A stretch of 54,111 bases of DNA from Phycisphaerales bacterium UBA2421 (GCA_002343075.1 DDRH01000062.1:141863-195973); one strand, 5' to 3'; numbered from the stretch's first letter, positions 28,398-39,000 are shown. Numbers and translations are program-made. The notes: generated from the letters alone by a model not told the origin.

Positions 28398-29717
28398 TCA
28401 TCGTTTGCCGTCAAACACAATCTTGCCGGCAATGACGGTGCCGATGCAGTGTGTCGTGTACTCGAAAGGGTCGCCGTCGTAGAGCGCGAGGTCGGCGTCT
28501 TTGCCCGCTTCGATCGAGCCAACCCGATCCGCGACCCCGAGCATCGTCGCGGCATCGATGGTGAGCGACGCGAGCGCGTTTTCAAACTTCATCCCGTTAG
28601 CCACTGCAATCGCCGCCTCGAAAAGCACGATCCGCGTCTTGGGAACATACGCCTCGTAACCACTTTGAAACGACACCGGAATGCCCGCAGCGCGAAGTTT
28701 GCCGGCGGTTTCCATGCTCACGTTTTCACTATCGCCAAACGCCCGCTTCATCGTCGGATGAATGATGACCGGCACGCCCGCCGCCTTGATCTCGTTAATA
28801 AGCAGGTATGCCTCATCGGCGAGGTCGAGCACGATGCTAATATTAAACTCATCTTTGAGCTTCAGCGCTAAGAGAATGTCTTGCGCGCGCTCTGCGGTGA
28901 TGAGCAGGGGCTTTTCATTGTTGAGTACCGTCACAAGCACATCGAGCCGGAGATCCCGTGCGGGGGTTTTGTCTTCGGCCCGATCGCTGCTCGCATCGGC
29001 TGCAGGCTGCGGTTTGGCGGTGCGCTTGCGTGCGTACTCCTGCGCCTTCACAAGTTCGGCACGCAGCATCGCTATCTGCTTGGCGCGGGTGCCCGGTGAT
29101 TTGCCGGCGTCTTTCAGCAGGCTTGCCGGGCCGAGGGTGATGCTCACCATCGCATCGGCTTTAAGCAGATAATCGTCAATGGTCGGCCCGATGGTCTTGA
29201 TGATCATCGTCTGCCCGCTGCTCAAGGCTTCGGGAGAGGGGCCGGTATGGATCGTGGTAATGCCAAAACCGCGGATCCATTCGAGCAGTCTCTCCTGGCC
29301 ATTGAACGCATCGATCGCGCGAAGTTCCGGCTGAAACGGACCAGATTTGTCGAGCAGGTCGTTGTCGCGCGGTTCGTTCTCAAAGCCCTGCAGGCCGACG
29401 ATGGTATGAGCGTCGATCAGCCCGGGGGTGACGACCTTTGCAGCGATCGTTCTCACGTCATCCGGGATCGGCGTACTCGCTTCGCCGACCTGCTTGATCT
29501 TCCCTGCTTCAATGAGAATCACGCCGTCTCTGATCGGCTCGCCGGCCATGGTGTAGACGGTCTCTGCGCGGATGGCGAGATCGACCGCAAACGCTCGCGC
29601 CGTCATCGCACAGCCGAGGGCAACACAGAGCAATGGGATAAGAGCGTGATGTCCGGCTCGAAGAAGTTGAACAAGCTGGAGACGCCGCGCGAGTAGTTTC
29701 CGTTTGAGCAATCTCAT
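28398..29717 (-). CDS. Exported amidohydrolase-like protein lacking metal ligands (probable pseudoenzyme)
   Basis: A 439-residue protein with a hydrophobic N-terminus (ALIPLLCVALGCAMTARAFA) and the amidohydrolase fold (VDLAIRAETVYTMAGEP start, ADLALYDGDPFE end). It pairs with the gene upstream, but the catalytic sites have decayed. The HxH motif reads PGLIDAHTIVG, the barrel histidine segment reads IVLDLADEAY where the paralogue has VVLHHVSEAW, and the metal Asp segment reads SFQSGYEAY where the paralogue has GFHTDDP. Its ATG overlaps the upstream TGA by 4 bp (29714-29717), which proves the start and implies coupled translation. It may be a structural or regulatory partner of the active paralogue. 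Confidence 0.88.
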   Translation of the reverse strand: MRLLKRKLLARRLQLVQLLRAGHHALIPLLCVALGCAMTARAFAVDLAIRAETVYTMAGEPIRDGVILIEAGKIKQVGEASTPIPDDVRTIAAKVVTPGLIDAHTIVGLQGFENEPRDNDLLDKSGPFQPELRAIDAFNGQERLLEWIRGFGITTIHTGPSPEALSSGQTMIIKTIGPTIDDYLLKADAMVSITLGPASLLKDAGKSPGTRAKQIAMLRAELVKAQEYARKRTAKPQPAADASSDRAEDKTPARDLRLDVLVTVLNNEKPLLITAERAQDILLALKLKDEFNISIVLDLADEAYLLINEIKAAGVPVIIHPTMKRAFGDSENVSMETAGKLRAAGIPVSFQSGYEAYVPKTRIVLFEAAIAVANGMKFENALASLTIDAATMLGVADRVGSIEAGKDADLALYDGDPFEYTTHCIGTVIAGKIVFDGKR

Positions 29718-31024
29718 TGTCCGCCTCCCAGACAGCACTCGGTAAAGAGCATCTGATCACGCCCCGCCCCATAGCCGCCGGTAGCCATCAGGCGGTCTTC
29801 TTCATTCGACCGATCGAACACGCGCGTGCCATCAACATACGTTTCCTGTACATGCGTGTAAACGCTCAGAGGGTCGCCCGTGAGGATGATCAGGTCGGCA
29901 TCTTTTCCAACTTCGATCGAGCCAACTTGCTTATCCATGTCAAGCATGATCGCGCCGGCCATGGTCATTGCATAGAGCGCTCTATCGCGCTTCATGCCCG
30001 CCCGCACGCTCAATGCCGCACTCCGAAGAAACAGACGCGAATCGGTGATCGGGTCATCTGTATGAAACCCAACCAGCACGCCGGCTTCGTCGAGCACCTT
30101 GCCGGTTTCCAGTGAGAGGTCCTTTGCTTCGGGCTTTCCGCCGGGAGAATCGATGACGATTACGCTGCACGGCGCTTTGGCCTCGGCAATTTGCGGTGCG
30201 ACTTTCCACGCTTCGCTCACATGATGGAGCACAACTTTGAAGCCGAACTCTTTGCTCAACCGCAGCACGGTGAGGATGTCGTCGTGACGGTGCGTGTGAT
30301 GATGAACGACGCGCTTGCCGGCCATGATGTCAACAAGCACTTCAAGCCCCCGATCGCGCGACGGGAGTTTGCTTTCGTCTCCCTTGGCGCGATCGATCTT
30401 ATCACGGTATTCGATCGCCTTGGTAAACTGCTCCCGCACTAGTGCCGCCGACTTGGCGCGCGTCCCCGGGAATGGTCCTGCGGCGGCCTGCCGGATGGAG
30501 TTGGTCCCGTTGGCCATCTTCACGCCCCCGGCGATCGATCCATCCGGGTTCTTAATCGCCAGATCGTCAATCGTCTTGCCGTCGCGCAGTTTGACGTAAA
30601 CGGTTTGCCCGGAGAGCAGGTGCCCGCTTCCCGACATGATGTTAGCCGTGGTGATTCCGCCGGCCTGCGCTTTCTGGTAGCCGGCGTCGCGGACATTCAA
30701 GCTGTCGATGACGTGAACGTCGGGCTGAATCGGGGCCGACCCGTCGGCGGCCCAAGGCCCACCGAGATGACTGTGGGTATCGACGAGTCCGGGCATGATC
30801 GTCTTGCCGGTACAGTCGCGTTGCTCGGCACCGGTCGGGATGGTGACTTCCCCCGAGGCACCGACTGCGACGATCTTGCCCTGATGAATCACCACCGTCC
30901 CGCGGGCAATCTCGTCTCCGTTGATTGGAATCACGTGCGCATTGGTAAACGCAATCGGGACATCCTGCCCCAGTGCAAACCTGGCGACCGCGGTCACGAG
31001 CAATCCGATGGTGATGAAGCGCAT
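29714..31024 (-). CDS. Exported metal-dependent amidohydrolase
   Basis: A 436-residue amidohydrolase-superfamily protein (imidazolonepropionase-like group). It has a signal peptide (MRFITIGLLVTAVARFALG) and intact catalytic features: HSH in PGLVDTHSHLGG, VVLHHVSEAW, a second HHHTHRHDD stretch and the Asp in GFHTDDPITDS. The fold ends with IEVGKDADLIILTGDPLSV. The substrate is not evident; relatives act on cyclic amides or dipeptides. The frame continues to 31159, but the ATG at 31024 places the signal peptide at the N-terminus; neither start has a good ribosome site, so this is uncertain. It is translationally coupled to the degenerate paralogue downstream. Confidence 0.88.
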   Translation of the reverse strand: MRFITIGLLVTAVARFALGQDVPIAFTNAHVIPINGDEIARGTVVIHQGKIVAVGASGEVTIPTGAEQRDCTGKTIMPGLVDTHSHLGGPWAADGSAPIQPDVHVIDSLNVRDAGYQKAQAGGITTANIMSGSGHLLSGQTVYVKLRDGKTIDDLAIKNPDGSIAGGVKMANGTNSIRQAAAGPFPGTRAKSAALVREQFTKAIEYRDKIDRAKGDESKLPSRDRGLEVLVDIMAGKRVVHHHTHRHDDILTVLRLSKEFGFKVVLHHVSEAWKVAPQIAEAKAPCSVIVIDSPGGKPEAKDLSLETGKVLDEAGVLVGFHTDDPITDSRLFLRSAALSVRAGMKRDRALYAMTMAGAIMLDMDKQVGSIEVGKDADLIILTGDPLSVYTHVQETYVDGTRVFDRSNEEDRLMATGGYGAGRDQMLFTECCLGGGQ

Positions 31025-31144
31025 GCCGAGAGTGATACCCAAAGCCCGGGTCGGCGAGCAAGTCTGGCGTTGTCGACCGCTGATCACCTCCTTCGCGCCG
31101 CCGGCCCCCGTCCATTTTCCGAACATTTCTGCTTTTGATACAGC

Positions 31145-31172
31145 TTGCATATCGGGCAAAATTAACTATGAT
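31145..31172 (+). promoter_or_regulatory. Probable promoter of the rpsP operon
   Basis: TATGAT at 31167-31172 (5 of 6 consensus bases) is preceded after 16 bp by a weak TTGCAT at 31145-31150. The rpsP ATG is 43 bp downstream with AGGAG in between. The divergent amidohydrolase shares this spacer. Confidence 0.5.
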
Positions 31173-31214
31173 TGTCGATTCGATTAACGGAAGAGCAGCA
31201 GGAGACGGTTTGTC

Positions 31215-31595
31215 ATGGCAGTGAAGCTGAGATTAAAGCGATTGGGCCGGTCTCACCGGGCATTTTACCGGTTGCACGCGGTTGACGCGCGTTCGCCGGT
31301 GGATGGGCGCGTGATTGAAGAATTGGGCTTTTATGACCCGATTAGCAAGGATGCCGCCAAGCAGTTCGTGGTCAACTTGGACCGCTGCAAGTATTGGATG
31401 GACCATGGCGCGATTCCTTCTGAAACCGTGTCATCGCTCCTGAAAAAGAACGGTCTTGAGCATCGCATGCTTCGGATTCCGAAGCCCGGTAAGCCCAAGG
31501 TCGACCCTGCTGCCGTGAAAGCCGCCGCGGACGCCGAAGCTGCTGCTAAGGAAGCCGCAGCACCGGCCGCCGCGCCGGAAGCGGCGACAGCTTAG
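31215..31595 (+). CDS. rpsP: 30S ribosomal protein S16
   Basis: An S16 protein of 126 residues. The conserved core is complete: [38 protein letters not shown] and [18 protein letters not shown]. After about residue 95 comes an alanine-rich tail of some 30 residues ([19 protein letters not shown]), a common kind of lineage-specific extension. AGGAG precedes the ATG by about 10 bases. It is the first gene of rpsP-trmD-rplS. Confidence 0.97.
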   Translation: MAVKLRLKRLGRSHRAFYRLHAVDARSPVDGRVIEELGFYDPISKDAAKQFVVNLDRCKYWMDHGAIPSETVSSLLKKNGLEHRMLRIPKPGKPKVDPAAVKAAADAEAAAKEAAAPAAAPEAATA

Positions 31596-31604
31596 TGCGT
31601 AGCA

Positions 31605-31651
31605 GGCGGTGGGCAGTCGGGCGGACTACAACCCGCCGACTGCCCACCGCC
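31605..31651 (+). other. 16-bp hairpin between rpsP and trmD
   Basis: Perfect inverted repeat of 16 bp (31605-31620 and 31636-31651) with a 15-nt loop, starting 9 bp past the rpsP stop and ending 13 bp before the trmD ATG. No T-tract follows, so it may protect the rpsP message, attenuate downstream expression, or hinder trmD translation. Confidence 0.6.
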
Positions 31652-31664
31652 GTCTGCACACTGT

Positions 31665-32384
31665 ATGGCTTTACGAATCGACATTCTCACGCTTTTTCCC
31701 GAGATGTTCGGGCCGTTTTTGGGAACCAGTATTCCTAAGCGGGCTGCGGAGAAAGGGTTAGTCAGCTACCAACTGACCAATTTTCGAGACTTCGCCACCG
31801 ATGCCCACAAGAGTGTGGACGGCAAACCCTTCGGCGGCGGGCCTGGAATGGTCATGATGTGTCAGACGGTGTTCGACGCCGTGGCGCACGCAGAACAACA
31901 AGACCCCCGACCGGCGCGCCGAGTGTTGCTGTCGCCGCAGGGGAAGAAGCTGGAACAATCGCTGGTGACTGAACTCGCTCGGGACGAGCGGCTTCTGCTC
32001 ATCAGCGGACGGTATGAAGGGTTTGACGAGCGGATTATCGACGGCCTGAAGCCGCTGGAAGTGAGCATTGGTGACTATGTGCTCTCCGGTGGCGAGCTGG
32101 CGGCGATGGTCCTGATCGATGCAGTCGTGCGGCTGATTCCGGGCGTGCTCGGTGCCGCCGACGGCCCGGTCGATGAGACGTTTGCCGACGGTCTGCTCGA
32201 GCACCCGCAATACACGCAGCCTCGGGAATTTGCAGGCATGCAAGTTCCCGATGTGCTGCTTTCGGGCAATCACCAGTTGATTGCCAGATGGCGCTTGGAG
32301 CAGCGCAAGCAACGCACGCAGCAGCGCCGGCCAGATCTGTGGCAGCGTTTTCAAAGCAGGCTCGCGAACGAGCCTTGCGAGTGA
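31665..32384 (+). CDS. trmD: tRNA (guanine37-N1)-methyltransferase
   Basis: Methylates G37 next to the anticodon using S-adenosylmethionine, preventing +1 frameshifts. The 239-residue SPOUT protein begins RIDILTLFPEMF and has KPFGGGPGMVM, LISGRYEGFDERI and the knot SIGDYVLSGGELAAMVLIDAVVRLIPGVLG. Length and motifs are normal. It lies between rpsP and rplS, the classical place; rimM, usually between rpsP and trmD, is absent. No clear ribosome site is seen, and a strong hairpin sits immediately upstream. Confidence 0.97.
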   Translation: MALRIDILTLFPEMFGPFLGTSIPKRAAEKGLVSYQLTNFRDFATDAHKSVDGKPFGGGPGMVMMCQTVFDAVAHAEQQDPRPARRVLLSPQGKKLEQSLVTELARDERLLLISGRYEGFDERIIDGLKPLEVSIGDYVLSGGELAAMVLIDAVVRLIPGVLGAADGPVDETFADGLLEHPQYTQPREFAGMQVPDVLLSGNHQLIARWRLEQRKQRTQQRRPDLWQRFQSRLANEPCE

Positions 32385-32432
32385 GTGCGAGAGGTAGCGT
32401 TAGAAGAAGCGTAACGAAGAAGCAGGTGCAGC

Positions 32433-32843
32433 ATGATTAACCAATTCATCAAACTCGTCGAAGCATCCAGCCTGAAAACCGAAGGCATCCCTCAGTTCGA
32501 GGTCGGCGACTCCGTCGATGTGCACTGCAAGATCGTCGAAGGCGAAAAGGAACGTGTGCAGGTTTTCTCGGGCACGGTGATCATGAAGAAGGGTCACGGC
32601 GTGAATGAGACCTTTACGGTTCGGCGCATCGTCAACAACGAAGGCGTTGAGCGCATCTTCCCGCTGCACAGCCCGTACATCACCAAGGTTGTCGCCAAGC
32701 GTTCGGGTCAAACCCGCCGGGCCAAGCTCTACTACCTGCGCGACCGCGTGGGCAAGGCAACCCGCCTCGCGGAAGTGCGCAAGCCGGTTAAGAAGGAACA
32801 TCGGGAAGCCCGCCAGCCGGAACTTGCCGGCGCCGGGGCCTGA
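32433..32843 (+). CDS. rplS: 50S ribosomal protein L19
   Basis: A 136-residue L19 protein. The signature is clear: FEVGDSVDVHCKIVEGEKER, RRIVNNEGVERIFPLHSP and RRAKLYYLRDRVGKATRLAE. It ends with a short charged and Ala-rich tail. It follows trmD by 48 bp and closes the operon; a terminator hairpin lies 26 bp downstream. Confidence 0.97.
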   Translation: MINQFIKLVEASSLKTEGIPQFEVGDSVDVHCKIVEGEKERVQVFSGTVIMKKGHGVNETFTVRRIVNNEGVERIFPLHSPYITKVVAKRSGQTRRAKLYYLRDRVGKATRLAEVRKPVKKEHREARQPELAGAGA

Positions 32844-32869
32844 GGGACTGTGTTTTTGTCAAACTTCAG

Positions 32870-32899
32870 ACGCCACGAGCATTGCAAAGCTCGTGGCGT
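32870..32899 (+). terminator. Terminator after rplS
   Basis: ACGCCACGAGC (32870-32880) pairs perfectly with GCTCGTGGCGT (32889-32899) across an 8-nt loop and is followed by TTTTGCTT. It closes the rpsP-trmD-rplS operon. Confidence 0.85.
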
Positions 32900-32995
32900 T
32901 TTGCTTGAGTTGCGTCCACGATCTGCGTCGCCATCGTGACCGACTGAACCGGCGGTGGGGTGCGGGTTCGAGTTTCTTCTGCTTGAGATCGCACC

Positions 32996-33829
32996 ATGCT
33001 TCAAGAATCAATCGAATCGCTGATACAATCTGCAAAATCTGAGTTCACCGACAACGACTACGCGGTGCTCGAGATGTTCAAGGGCGCGCTCAATGCAGGC
33101 ACCGTTCGTGCAGCCGAGCGGCGCGATGACGGCACCTGGCATGTCAATGCGTGGGTGAAACGCGGCATCCTGCTCGGCTTCAAGATGGGCCGGTTGACCG
33201 ATATGTCGCCCCCGGTGCCGGGGCTGCCTTTTTTTGACCGGCATACCTGGCCGGTCCAGCGGTTTGCTCTGGCTCGCAACGTGCGGATCGTTCCCGGCGG
33301 GACCAGCATCCGCGATGGGGCGTTCGTTGCCGCAGGCGTGGTCGTGATGCCGCCGAGCTATATTAATGTTGGCGCGTATGTCGATGCGGGAACGATGGTG
33401 GATAGCCATGCACTCGTCGGGTCGTGTGCGCAAGTCGGCCAACGCGTGCACCTGTCTGCGGCGGTGCAGGTGGGGGGCGTGCTGGAGCCCGCGGGCGCGC
33501 TGCCTGTCATTATTGAAGACGACGCATTTCTGGGAGGCGGTTGCGGCGTCTATGAAGGCACGATCGTCCGCCGACGCGCTGTGCTCTCTAGTGGGGTGAT
33601 TCTGAGCGGCTCGACGGCGATTTACGACCTGGTCCGAGGCATGATCTATCGCCGCACCGCCGATCGCCCCTTAGAGGTGCCCGAGGGTGCCGTGGTGGTG
33701 CCGGGTTCACGGCCAGCCGACAACGAGCAGGCCCGCAAGTGGGGCGTCTCGCTCTACGCTCCAGTCATCGTCAAGTACCGCGATGAAAAGACCGACGCCG
33801 GGACAATGCTCGAAGACGCCCTTCGGTAG
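32996..33829 (+). CDS. dapD: Tetrahydrodipicolinate N-succinyltransferase
   Basis: Transfers succinyl from succinyl-CoA to tetrahydrodipicolinate in lysine and meso-diaminopimelate synthesis (succinylase branch). The 277-residue length matches the proteobacterial-type trimer. The N-terminal helical domain ([13 protein letters not shown]) is followed by the left-handed beta-helix of hexapeptide repeats ([66 protein letters not shown]). No ribosome site is obvious. It is monocistronic between two terminators. A succinylase pathway fits a peptidoglycan-making planctomycete. Confidence 0.95.
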   Translation: MLQESIESLIQSAKSEFTDNDYAVLEMFKGALNAGTVRAAERRDDGTWHVNAWVKRGILLGFKMGRLTDMSPPVPGLPFFDRHTWPVQRFALARNVRIVPGGTSIRDGAFVAAGVVVMPPSYINVGAYVDAGTMVDSHALVGSCAQVGQRVHLSAAVQVGGVLEPAGALPVIIEDDAFLGGGCGVYEGTIVRRRAVLSSGVILSGSTAIYDLVRGMIYRRTADRPLEVPEGAVVVPGSRPADNEQARKWGVSLYAPVIVKYRDEKTDAGTMLEDALR

Positions 33830-33903
33830 CTTAAACCCGGTGCCATCAACCCGCGCGCCAACCATCAGGTAGCGAAACTCACTCCAGTCACTTCACAAAA
33901 AAG

Positions 33904-33936
33904 CCCCGCCCGCAGGAAAGGTTCCTGCGGGCGGGG
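33904..33936. terminator. Strong bidirectional terminator between dapD and the next convergent gene
   Basis: A perfect 14-bp stem (CCCCGCCCGCAGGA / TCCTGCGGGCGGGG) with a 5-nt loop. A run of A residues on its left becomes a T-tract for the minus strand, so it ends the secreted-protein gene at 34032 best and can also stop dapD transcription. Confidence 0.85.
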
Positions 33937-34031
33937 AGTTGGTGCGAAGAATTCGCTTGATCGCCGATGTGCCAAGGCCGAAGCGATGCCGATACGGCGC
34001 TGACGACCCGCGATCTTAGACTACCGTCAAC

Positions 34032-35732
34032 TTACCGACGCCGACGAGCGACAAGGCCTGCCGCCAGCGCGATCACGCCGAAGGAGGCCGGTTCCGGCAC
34101 GGCACCGCGAGCGACGTCGCCAGCACTCAGGCCGAAGTTGGCGGCGAGCTCGGTGAAGTCATTCAGATCGACCGCACCGGAGTAGTTGAAGTCGCCCTGA
34201 TCCCAGGTGCCGCTGCTGCCGAACTGGGCCGCGAGCGCGGTGAAGTCGTTCAAGTTAACAGCGCCGTCGAGGTTTGCATCGCCGTTGCGGGTAAGCCGGA
34301 CTAGCACATGCAAGTCGCCCCGGGCATCGATCGCCTGATCGGTCACGCCCACACTGAATGACGGACCGGGGTCGGCACTGGAGTAGATGCCGTCGCGACC
34401 GCTGCCCGATGCGATGGCGGCCTTGATATCGGCGATGATCGCCGCTTCTTCCGCGGCGCGGTTGGCGGGGTAGACCCGAACCAGCGCGGTGCCGACATCG
34501 ATTTCCTGATCGCCAGCATTGGCCGTCACGGCATCAAGGCCGCGCAGGTTCTGGTTGGCGTTGATCACGGCCTTTGAGCCGGTTACTTGAAGCGACGTAT
34601 TGGCAACGGCGGCAGCGCTCGGAGTTGCAGCATCCCCAATGCCGTAGTTGAGCACGGTCGTTCCGCCCGCCACGACGATCGAACCGGGTGCGGTGCTGCG
34701 AACCGGGGCTTCGATGAGCGTCGTCCCGGCTCCAGCGGGGGTAAATGTGCGGCCATTGAGGTTGAGCGGATCAGCAATGACCAGGGTAGCGCCCGCGGCG
34801 ACGGTGGCGGTTGTGTTGCTGCCGAGGAAAGTCGGGATGTTAATCTTTTGCGTGCCCGCGCCGACGTTGATCGCTGCATTACCGCTGCTGGCCTGCAGGG
34901 TAAGCGAACCGGCACCTGCGATGACGTAGGTATTGGCGTTGGTCATGGTGATCGTGCCCGCCGTGATGGCGGTGTCGGAGTAGACGGTCCGCCCGGCGGT
35001 AATAGCGCCGAGTAGGTTTACACCCACGCCCACGCCGTCGGGAACCGAACCGTTGGACCAGTTGCCGCCGACGTTCCAGTTGCCCGAGGTATCAAGAATC
35101 CATTGATTGTCCGGAGGGGGGGTGCCCGGGCCGTCGAGAATCAGATCATCCCAGAAAGCCGACTGAGGCTGCACCGACGAAATGCCGCCGCCGTCAAAGC
35201 CTGCGAAGACTTCGACATTCACCGCGCCCACGGGCGCGTTAGCGGTGAGGGTGTACTGCGCGAAAACGAGGGGGGTGATGCCACTCTGCGGGGTGAGATC
35301 GAGTGTTGCCGGGGTGCCGACCGGACTGTTGCCCGCATCGAGCCACCGAAGCTGCAACCGCAGGGCGACGGGGTCTTCGATCGCGGAGAAGCCGTTTTCG
35401 ACGTTGAGCCAGCCACTGAAGTTGTACTCTGCACCGCCAGTGATTCCGGTAACGAGTTGCGTAGCCCCACCGCCGATGGGCTGGAACGTTCGCAGCCAGA
35501 GGCCGTAAAGCCCGCCGGGGGTGTTGTTGGCCACGCCAAAGCTGGCTCGGGGAGTGGCGTTGACAGGGGTCCACCCTGCAATGTTGGTGTTGGTTTGCGT
35601 GGTTTCCGGTGGGGCTTCAAAGCCGGGGTTGACCAGCAGGTTGACCGCCATCGCAGAAGATGCGGTGCCGAAAAGTGTGGTCAGTGCCGCCGCGCGAAGC
35701 GCGTTTGCCCGAATTGCTGTGGTGTACTTCAT
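34032..35732 (-). CDS. Secreted protein with carbohydrate-binding-like, beta-strand repeat, dockerin-like and PEP-CTERM regions
   Basis: A 566-residue exported protein. Order: signal peptide (MKYTTAIRANALRAAALTTL, ending SSAMA); a jelly-roll-like N-terminal region (NLLVNPGFEAPP, FWDDLILDGPG) resembling CBM4/9-type binding modules; a region of short beta repeats (WNVGGNWSNGSVPDG onward); a duplicated dockerin-like unit (GDANLDGAVNLNDFTALAAQFG and DFNYSGAVDLNDFTELAANFG); and a PEP-CTERM tail (VPEPASFGVIALAAGLVARRRR). The ATG at 35732 has GGAGG 5 bases upstream. Function is unknown; the layout suggests a surface carbohydrate-associated protein anchored by an exosortase system. Confidence 0.85.
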   Translation of the reverse strand: MKYTTAIRANALRAAALTTLFGTASSAMAVNLLVNPGFEAPPETTQTNTNIAGWTPVNATPRASFGVANNTPGGLYGLWLRTFQPIGGGATQLVTGITGGAEYNFSGWLNVENGFSAIEDPVALRLQLRWLDAGNSPVGTPATLDLTPQSGITPLVFAQYTLTANAPVGAVNVEVFAGFDGGGISSVQPQSAFWDDLILDGPGTPPPDNQWILDTSGNWNVGGNWSNGSVPDGVGVGVNLLGAITAGRTVYSDTAITAGTITMTNANTYVIAGAGSLTLQASSGNAAINVGAGTQKINIPTFLGSNTTATVAAGATLVIADPLNLNGRTFTPAGAGTTLIEAPVRSTAPGSIVVAGGTTVLNYGIGDAATPSAAAVANTSLQVTGSKAVINANQNLRGLDAVTANAGDQEIDVGTALVRVYPANRAAEEAAIIADIKAAIASGSGRDGIYSSADPGPSFSVGVTDQAIDARGDLHVLVRLTRNGDANLDGAVNLNDFTALAAQFGSSGTWDQGDFNYSGAVDLNDFTELAANFGLSAGDVARGAVPEPASFGVIALAAGLVARRRR

Positions 35733-36014
35733 CTCGTCCTCCAAACGTCCGCCAATACTCGTCCGTGGGCGTCGAGCGACCAATCGCTCGGCTGGCCCCG
35801 GTGCAAAAGGTAGGTATGTAACCGCTTTCATGATAAATGGTGCGCGTCTAGAGTCAAGATAATTCTTCGATAAAGGTCGATTTTCGTCTCCACGCGCGCC
35901 ACGCCTCCTTACCGCGGGGGAAATGGCGGTTGACGGAGGTCGTTTCAGGCGCGATTCAGACCCCCGCCGACGGCTTTACGGCGCTGGGGACGCAATGATG
36001 CCTGTCACTTGGAA

Positions 36015-39000
36015 TTACACAGACAGCAGATCGAACAGAATTCGCTGTCGGTCTGAAAACGAGCTTGTCCCGGTCACGGACATCGACGCCCAGCCCGGCA
36101 GCGGCGGGGCGGTCCGCGAGATATCCAAGTCGGCGGGGAGCGTCGCGCCGAATTGCGCGGCGAGGATGGTGAAGTCATCCAGATTGACCGCGCCCGCTGC
36201 ATCGTAGTTAAAATTGCCCTGGCTGAATACCCGGCCGGCCTGGCCGAAACTGGAGGCGAGGATTGTGAAATCGTCCAGGTTGACGCTTCGGTTGCGCGTT
36301 GCGTCGCCGGCCAGAACGAAGAAATTCACGCTCTGGGTCACCGCCAGTGGGTTTCCAAAGAAGTCGGAGACGTTGCTAGAAACGATGGCCTGGTAATCGC
36401 CGTCGGGGAGCACGCCGTTGGCATAACCGGGGAATGTAAACCGCGCCGTGTTGCCCGCGGGCAGGTATTCGACGGCGACATTTCCCGCCGGCACGTTGGT
36501 TTCCGTTTGGAGGTTTAAGACGGAGATCGATGAATTGTTCAACGACGCGCCGACGTTGTCATTGAAGGAGACATCGACCAGCATTCGCAATGCGCCGCCG
36601 CCGCTGGGTGGCGCGCCGTTGTTGTTAAACACTCCGCCGGTTGTCGATGGTGCAACGCTGTCGACCGTCGGGCCGGTCTCGAAGAATGAATAATCGACGC
36701 GGGCCAAGTTGTTGCTGGTGAGGTTGCCGTTGGCGGCGTTGCCGGCGAACACTGGGTTAACCACCCCGGCGGTGGCGAAATTGAGCCGGTCGCCAGGGGC
36801 GGTGGTAGGGTTGCCGCCGCGGATATTCAGTGCGGCGGTGGTGTTAGGTCGGACGTAGACCGTATCGGCACCCGATCCGAGGGTGAGAAGGACGCTGTTC
36901 ATGTTGCTGAACACAACCGATCCGCCGACACCGAAAAAATTGTCACCGGCGAACGCGCCGATGCTGTTCGGGCCGACGTGCAGCGTAGTGGCTGCGGTGG
37001 AGTTGTTGGTGGATTGGCTGATCGCATTCCCCGGCCCGGCACCGCCATCGAGGGTAATTGGCCCGCGTATGGCCGTCGAAACATTGACTGGCAGGAAGAC
37101 GGAATCGGCTCCTGGGCCGCCGTTGAACGCAAACGATTCACCCACCGCGACGGCGGTGATGACCATGTTCTCGTTGCCGGAATTGCCGTTGAACGTCGAT
37201 TGTTCGACGTTCTGTTTCGGAAGTACCAGGTTGTACACCCCGCCGACTACGCGCGAGGCCGACAGTCCCGGGCCGTCAACCCCGTAATTCCACCCTTCGC
37301 TCGAAGGGGCCAGCGCGTTCTCAATGACGAATTTGTCGGCGGAACCGCCTTGCCCGTCGAAGTTGAACGTCCCGATGGCGATATTGGCCGCGAGGTTGCC
37401 ATTGCCGAAGTAGAGTTCGTCGTTTCCGTTGCCGCCGAAAACGGACAAGTTGTTGCCGCTCTTGAACTTATTGACGAAGAATCGATCCGCACCGCTGCCG
37501 CCGGTGAGCGTGATGCCGGTGGTGTCATTGTGTTTCCAACTGATTGTTGCAGGCGCTAGCCCGGTAAGCTGCCCATACGGAAAGCCGCCAATGGTGACGT
37601 CGTCGAGTATCGCGGTGCGGGCGGAGGTGTCGCCGAGGTTGTCTACATGAAAGTTGTTATGGCTCGGCGGATTCTGGAGCGTGAGGTTGCCCAGGACGGA
37701 TTGGGCACCGTTGGACGCCCCGCCGATCGCGTATGCGTCGATTCCGCCGGTGGTGGTGAGATTCAGATCCCGCTCGGTCGCGCGGATCAGGACGCTGTCT
37801 GCGCCGGAGCCGAACGTCACGTTGGCGGAGATCTGGTCCCTATACCGGATCGGCGCGGGCGCCAGGCCGGTCCACTCCGAATATGGGTTCCCGCTGAATG
37901 TGGTGGATTGTAGCATCGCCGTGCGCCCGACGGTGTCTGGGCCGTTGTTGATGGTCACAAGGACCGGGCTGAACGGACTGCTGATCGAAACCGGCGCGGT
38001 GATGCTCTGCACGCCGTTGGTGATGTTGCCGACGGTCACGCCGTCCAACCCGCCGAAGTTGACGATGTTCAGAGTTTCGTCGGTGCGCGGAACAGTGACC
38101 GTGTCGTTGTTGCTTCCGGTGATGATGGTAACCGACGAGACGTCGTTGCTGTCGAACCGGACAAGCCCCGGTGCCATTCCGCTGACGGTGTTGTATCCGC
38201 CGGATTCGTCGATGACGATGTTTCGGATGATGTTGTTGCCGTTGTCGTCGAGCGTGAGCGTTGTGAACGCCGGCGTGTTGTCGATCGTTATCTGACCGCT
38301 GATAAGTTGCAGCCCCTGCGCCGCGGGCACGCCGATGCGGATGAAGTCGTTGGAACCGGCGTTGTTGACATTGAACGTCTCGGTCGAGATGACGAACTGG
38401 CCGTTGTCGACCCCTGCGCCGCAGGTGAGATTGATCGAGGCTACGTCCTCGTTGTCCCAGAGAATTCGGGCCGGCGCCATGCCGATGAGGTAGCCGAAGT
38501 TGTTGACGCGATCAACGTTCCAGGTCCGCGCGCCGGTGTCCGGGCCGTTGTTGATGTTCAGCGTCGTTAACGAAGGATTGTTCTCAATAGTAACATCCGC
38601 GTCAATGCTGCGGATGCCGTTGGTGCCGTTGCCGATATTGACCGTATCCGCGCCAGCGGCGCTGAAGAGAAAGATCGGCTGATTCATAAAGGTGCTCTGC
38701 ACGTTAACCGTGTCAGCGCCGGTGCCGGTGGTGAGGTTCAAGAACTCGATGTCGCCAGCGTAAGAGAACCCGCCCCAGCCGGGTCGATCGAAGCGGCCGG
38801 ACGTAATCGTGTGCGTTTGCGCCGTGGCCTGGTTGTTGTCGTAGGCGAAGAGCTGATCGCTATCGTTGCCGCCGGTGACATGTGTGTTGCCGCTAATGAA
38901 GTTCAGATTGCGGCTGGCGAAGCTGAAATCCAGAAAGTCATTACCTCCTTCACCATTGAGCGTGGTGGGAATGCCCTCGTTGCTTTCCATTCGGATTGTG

